The translations under genes were made by a program, and so were the position numbers. A DNA stretch of 5,909 nucleotides from Chitinivibrionales bacterium (GTDB lineage Bacteria > Fibrobacterota > Chitinivibrionia > Chitinivibrionales > WJKA01): positions 1 through 5,909 of the forward strand of contig WJKA01000370.1 in assembly GCA_014729375.1 (NCBI GenBank), read 5' to 3'. Numbering within the stretch: position 1 is the stretch's first letter; each line of letters begins with the position of its first letter. The notes beneath the pieces were generated by a model that was not told the origin of the DNA, did not search any database, and worked only from the letters and a program-made list of their open reading frames with translations. Shown here in pieces: positions 3,935 through 5,909 of the stretch.

Positions 3935-5430
3935 TTCATGAAATAGTAGTACAGGGAAAAATCATCGGCGTCATCCCTGTACTGTTTTTCATCGGGCTCA
4001 TCTGTGCGGCCGCCAACTTTTATTTTATTATCAACTGCTGTCGCACCACCGTCAAACGCTTCACGCACAGCGGCATTCTCCTCGAATTTATTATCGACCG
4101 TGCCTTTCAATGTTACAATACCGTCATTTACCGAAACACTGATATTTTCCTCATCGACATACCAGTTCCATTGAAGCTGTTCCCGGATATCTTCTTTTAT
4201 TTCCAGATCACTACGCCGGTCAGGGATTTCATGTACAGCAAGATAATTATCCACGGCAGCGACGCCTTGTATTCGTGATGCGATATTTTGCGCGTGCATT
4301 TTTTCATAATAGCTGTCAACAGCGCCGTACAGATATACTTTTTTATTTCTGACATCAACTTTTATCTGATGACGCTCGACAACCGGGTCCCATAAGAGTG
4401 CACTGGTAACATTTCTTTCAATTTCTTCATCATGTATCTCCGGCGGAGCGACCCTGATGAAATTATTTACTTTCAGCACTCCCGGGGTATTGCGGGCATC
4501 CTGGCCGGCAGAACGCTTTGCCTCGAGATTATCGACCGTACCGTTCAGGGCCACAACTGCATTGCTGACAGTGACATCGATATCAAAAGAAAGCGTCCGC
4601 GGGTCCCACAGAAGGACATCCTTAACGGCCTTTTTCAACTCCTCGTCCGGTTTTACCGTATATTTGCTTTGGCGTTCCATCTCATCGTGTACCCACCACT
4701 TGACTTCTACATCGCTTTTATCCACACTGTCAACTCCTGCAACCCAGGAATCGTTATAGGCATATGTTTTTTCTATCGCACTTCCCACTTCTCCTGAAAG
4801 CGCAACAATGCCGTCATTAACGGAAATATCAAGCAAATCTTCCGACACATACGGGTCCAGTTCAAGTTTTCGCCGTATATCCGATTGGATTTCGCTGTCA
4901 GACCGATCGGTTTTAAAATCTACAATTATGCTGTTGGTAATCTCTTTCACTCCTTTTACCGATTCAGCAACCTGCCGGCAAAGCCGTTTTTCGGCCCACG
5001 ATTCAACTTCACCCTCAAGCAAAACCGCCCCGTCATTCACAATGACGGTAATCTCATACGATTCTGTTGCCGGATCAAGGGCCAGTGCCTGAAGAATATC
5101 CCTTCGTATGCGACTATCACTCCGCTCGACCGGCATTACTTCTATATCATTAACTACGCCACGAACGCCCTTTATTGTTTTGGCCAGTGTTGCCGCCCGG
5201 TTGCGCGCACGAAGATGGGCAACCGTTCCGGAAAGAACGACAATGTTCTCTTCAGAAGATATTTCTATCATATGTGCTGAAACTGCTTCATCCACCAGAA
5301 GTTTGTTCCTGACAGCAGTTACAATCTCATGATCGAGGATTTCCTTCTCCCGGGCGATAGCAGGGTCACCAGAAAACACCGCAATGGAGATAAAGCACAA
5401 AATAAGCGTATTGAGAATTGTATGTCTCAT
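3931..5430 (-). CDS. exported six-BON-domain protein
   Basis: This 499-residue protein has a signal peptide: a hydrophobic core (ILNTLILCFISIAVFS, 5-20) and probable cleavage after AIA (24-26). Six BON domains follow at about residues 33-98, 107-171, 178-243, 263-327, 335-399 and 408-472. Each shows an initial helix, a valine-rich strand (VNDGIVALSG type), a helix and a final GV..V.N.I.V strand. BON domains occur in OsmY and secretins and are thought to bind phospholipid or other surfaces in the periplasm. OsmY itself has two, so six is long. RSD precedes domains 2, 3 and 6, and a longer linker with WWVHDE (245-250) splits the chain into two triplets. The tail is acidic and ends LYYYFMN. ATG at 5430 has AAGGAG 6 bases upstream; ATGs at 5472 and 5466 lie at or before the predicted transcription start. 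Its stop codon overlaps that of the convergent membrane-protein gene. Confidence 0.92.
   Translation of the reverse strand: MRHTILNTLILCFISIAVFSGDPAIAREKEILDHEIVTAVRNKLLVDEAVSAHMIEISSEENIVVLSGTVAHLRARNRAATLAKTIKGVRGVVNDIEVMPVERSDSRIRRDILQALALDPATESYEITVIVNDGAVLLEGEVESWAEKRLCRQVAESVKGVKEITNSIIVDFKTDRSDSEIQSDIRRKLELDPYVSEDLLDISVNDGIVALSGEVGSAIEKTYAYNDSWVAGVDSVDKSDVEVKWWVHDEMERQSKYTVKPDEELKKAVKDVLLWDPRTLSFDIDVTVSNAVVALNGTVDNLEAKRSAGQDARNTPGVLKVNNFIRVAPPEIHDEEIERNVTSALLWDPVVERHQIKVDVRNKKVYLYGAVDSYYEKMHAQNIASRIQGVAAVDNYLAVHEIPDRRSDLEIKEDIREQLQWNWYVDEENISVSVNDGIVTLKGTVDNKFEENAAVREAFDGGATAVDNKIKVGGRTDEPDEKQYRDDADDFSLYYYFMN
3948..3989 (+). terminator. intrinsic terminator of the DUF547-DUF1772 operon, inside the BON gene
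   Basis: AGTACAGGGA (3948-3957) and TCCCTGTACT (3974-3983) form a perfect 10-bp stem, extendable by G-U and A-U pairs at its base, with a 16-base loop. GTTTTTC follows at once (3984-3990). It starts 14 bases after the plus-strand stop and lies wholly inside the last codons of the opposing BON gene. On minus the stem is not followed by a T-run, so it is directional. Confidence 0.8.
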
Positions 5431-5476
5431 ATAAAGCTCCTTTCTGATTGAGTTCCGGGTATTCATATTCATAAAC

Positions 5477-5491
5477 GCAAATGCAATGCCA
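5477..5491 (-). promoter_or_regulatory. sigma-54 (-24/-12) promoter of the BON gene
   Basis: Read on minus, TGGCAT-TGCAT-TTGC has GG and GC exactly 10 bases apart and only one deviation from TGGCAC-N5-TTGC. Predicted transcription start is near 5465, giving a leader of about 35 nt with a strong ribosome site. This position argues against the longer BON start at 5472. A palindrome lies directly upstream of the -24 box. Confidence 0.8.
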
Positions 5492-5493
5492 TT

Positions 5494-5509
5494 CTGTATT
5501 TCAATACAG
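5494..5509. promoter_or_regulatory. 16-bp palindrome abutting the BON promoter
   Basis: CTGTATTTCAATACAG is a perfect inverted repeat with 7-bp arms and a 2-base centre. It lies just 2 bases upstream of the -24 box of the minus-strand promoter. A protein bound there would overlap or flank the sigma-54 holoenzyme footprint. Repression or occlusion therefore fits better than remote enhancer action. The protein that binds is unknown. Confidence 0.4.
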
Positions 5510-5677
5510 TATTCCTTAATTGATCACTCTACTCACCTGTTTTCCGGATTTGCTTCAGTGACGCTTTTTTCGGATATGATAAATGAATTTGCATAATTGA
5601 GAAGAAACGCTACCGGCCACTCTGCCTGCTGCAACCACCGCTGCTTTAAACCCGGAGAAATGAATATTTGCTCAAAT

Positions 5678-5692
5678 TGGCATTAAAATTGC
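5678..5692 (+). promoter_or_regulatory. sigma-54 (-24/-12) promoter of the HHE gene
   Basis: TGGCAT-TAAAA-TTGC is identical to the promoter at 2331. The identity runs for 21 bases (5678-5698) and then stops on both sides, as expected for a selected site rather than a copied segment. Expected transcription start is near 5704, with a leader of about 45 nt to the ATG at 5749. Confidence 0.83.
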
Positions 5693-5748
5693 ATTTTCTA
5701 GCGGATGATAATTGTACTTTCGTTGTGTTTCCGGGGAAGGGAATTATA

Positions 5749-5909
5749 ATGACACAGGAGATAAGACATCCGCTGGAAATCTTGAAAAAAGAACATCGGT
5801 TTATCAACCGCATGTTTGACATTGCAGAGAAAAGAGTGCAATCCGCAGAAGGCGGGGGCAGTCAAATTGTTGATTTTCTGAAAAAAGTCAATTCCTTTCT
5901 TACCGAATA
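5749..5909 (+). CDS. hemerythrin/HHE cation-binding domain protein, 5' part only
   Basis: The window shows only the first 53 residues and the frame is still open at the right edge. The opening HPLEILKKEHRFINRMFDIA (7-26) is typical of the first helix of HHE (hemerythrin-like) domains. H7 and H16 are plausible metal ligands, and an amphipathic second helix begins around 37-52 (GSQIVDFLKKVNSF). Such proteins bind a di-iron centre and sense, store or detoxify O2 or NO; some act in repair of iron-sulfur centres. No signal peptide is seen, so it should be cytoplasmic. ATG at 5749 has GAAGGGA about 8 bases upstream. It is divergent from the BON gene and has its own consensus sigma-54 promoter. The C-terminal half, including the remaining ligands, is not visible. 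Confidence 0.75.
   Translation, partial: MTQEIRHPLEILKKEHRFINRMFDIAEKRVQSAEGGGSQIVDFLKKVNSFLTE

Larger units (their letters stand above)
5431..5748. other. divergent intergenic control region, BON / HHE
   Basis: No protein gene is supported in these 318 bp. It contains one consensus sigma-54 promoter on each strand, firing outward (5477-5491 minus and 5678-5692 plus). It also holds a 16-bp palindrome next to the minus promoter (5494-5509) and a GCAAATCCGG element on minus (5544-5553) that recurs in the other divergent region. About 185 bp separate the two -24 boxes, enough for shared enhancer sites. Confidence 0.6.

Noticed and set aside
5431..5472. A BON start 14 codons further upstream (ATG at 5472).
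   Set aside because: It lies upstream of the predicted sigma-54 transcription start, lacks a ribosome site and would bury the signal peptide. ATG at 5430 with AAGGAG is better.

Overview
The window looks like a chromosomal stretch of a Gram-negative-type bacterium of moderate GC content. It carries exported proteins of periplasmic families, strong AGGAG-type ribosome binding sites and several textbook sigma-54 (-24/-12) promoters. The sequence alone does not fix the phylum. No phage, transposase, CRISPR, rRNA or tRNA gene is visible. The genes are housekeeping-accessory stress and envelope families, most of unknown biochemical role.

Layout. Bases 1-372 are an AT-rich gene-free flank with an imperfect inverted repeat (about 43-150) and a REP-like perfect hairpin with a GCAA loop (328-347). 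A tight minus-strand operon follows, read right to left: a two-module PRC-barrel protein (2048-1284), a universal stress protein with a GTG start (1246-815) and a small SlyD/FKBP-type prolyl isomerase (801-373). A 419-bp divergent control region (2049-2467) separates it from a plus-strand pair: an exported DUF547 protein (2468-3352) and a four-helix membrane protein resembling DUF1772 (3449-3934). Convergent to that pair, with stop codons overlapping in the 4 bases CTAA, lies a 499-residue exported protein made of six BON domains (5430-3931, minus). A second divergent control region (5431-5748) leads to the start of a hemerythrin/HHE-domain gene that runs off the right edge.

Regulation is the most interesting part. 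Three of the four transcription units have consensus sigma-54 promoters: DUF547-DUF1772 at 2331-2345, BON at 5477-5491 on minus, and HHE at 5678-5692. The fourth, PRC-Usp-FKBP, has a near-match at 2189-2203 on minus with a defective -12 C. Two of these promoters share an identical 21-bp core. Short palindromes and a repeated GCAAATCCGG element lie at enhancer-like positions. The convergent DUF1772 and BON genes appear to have intrinsic terminators placed inside each other's coding sequence, which predicts about 200 nt of antisense mRNA overlap.

Taken together, the window reads as a sigma-54-controlled stress or envelope-maintenance locus. It combines cytoplasmic Usp and chaperone-like functions, periplasmic BON and DUF547 proteins, a small membrane protein and a probable di-iron O2/NO-binding hemerythrin. 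The joint function is inference. The gene families and promoter motifs are read directly from the sequence.
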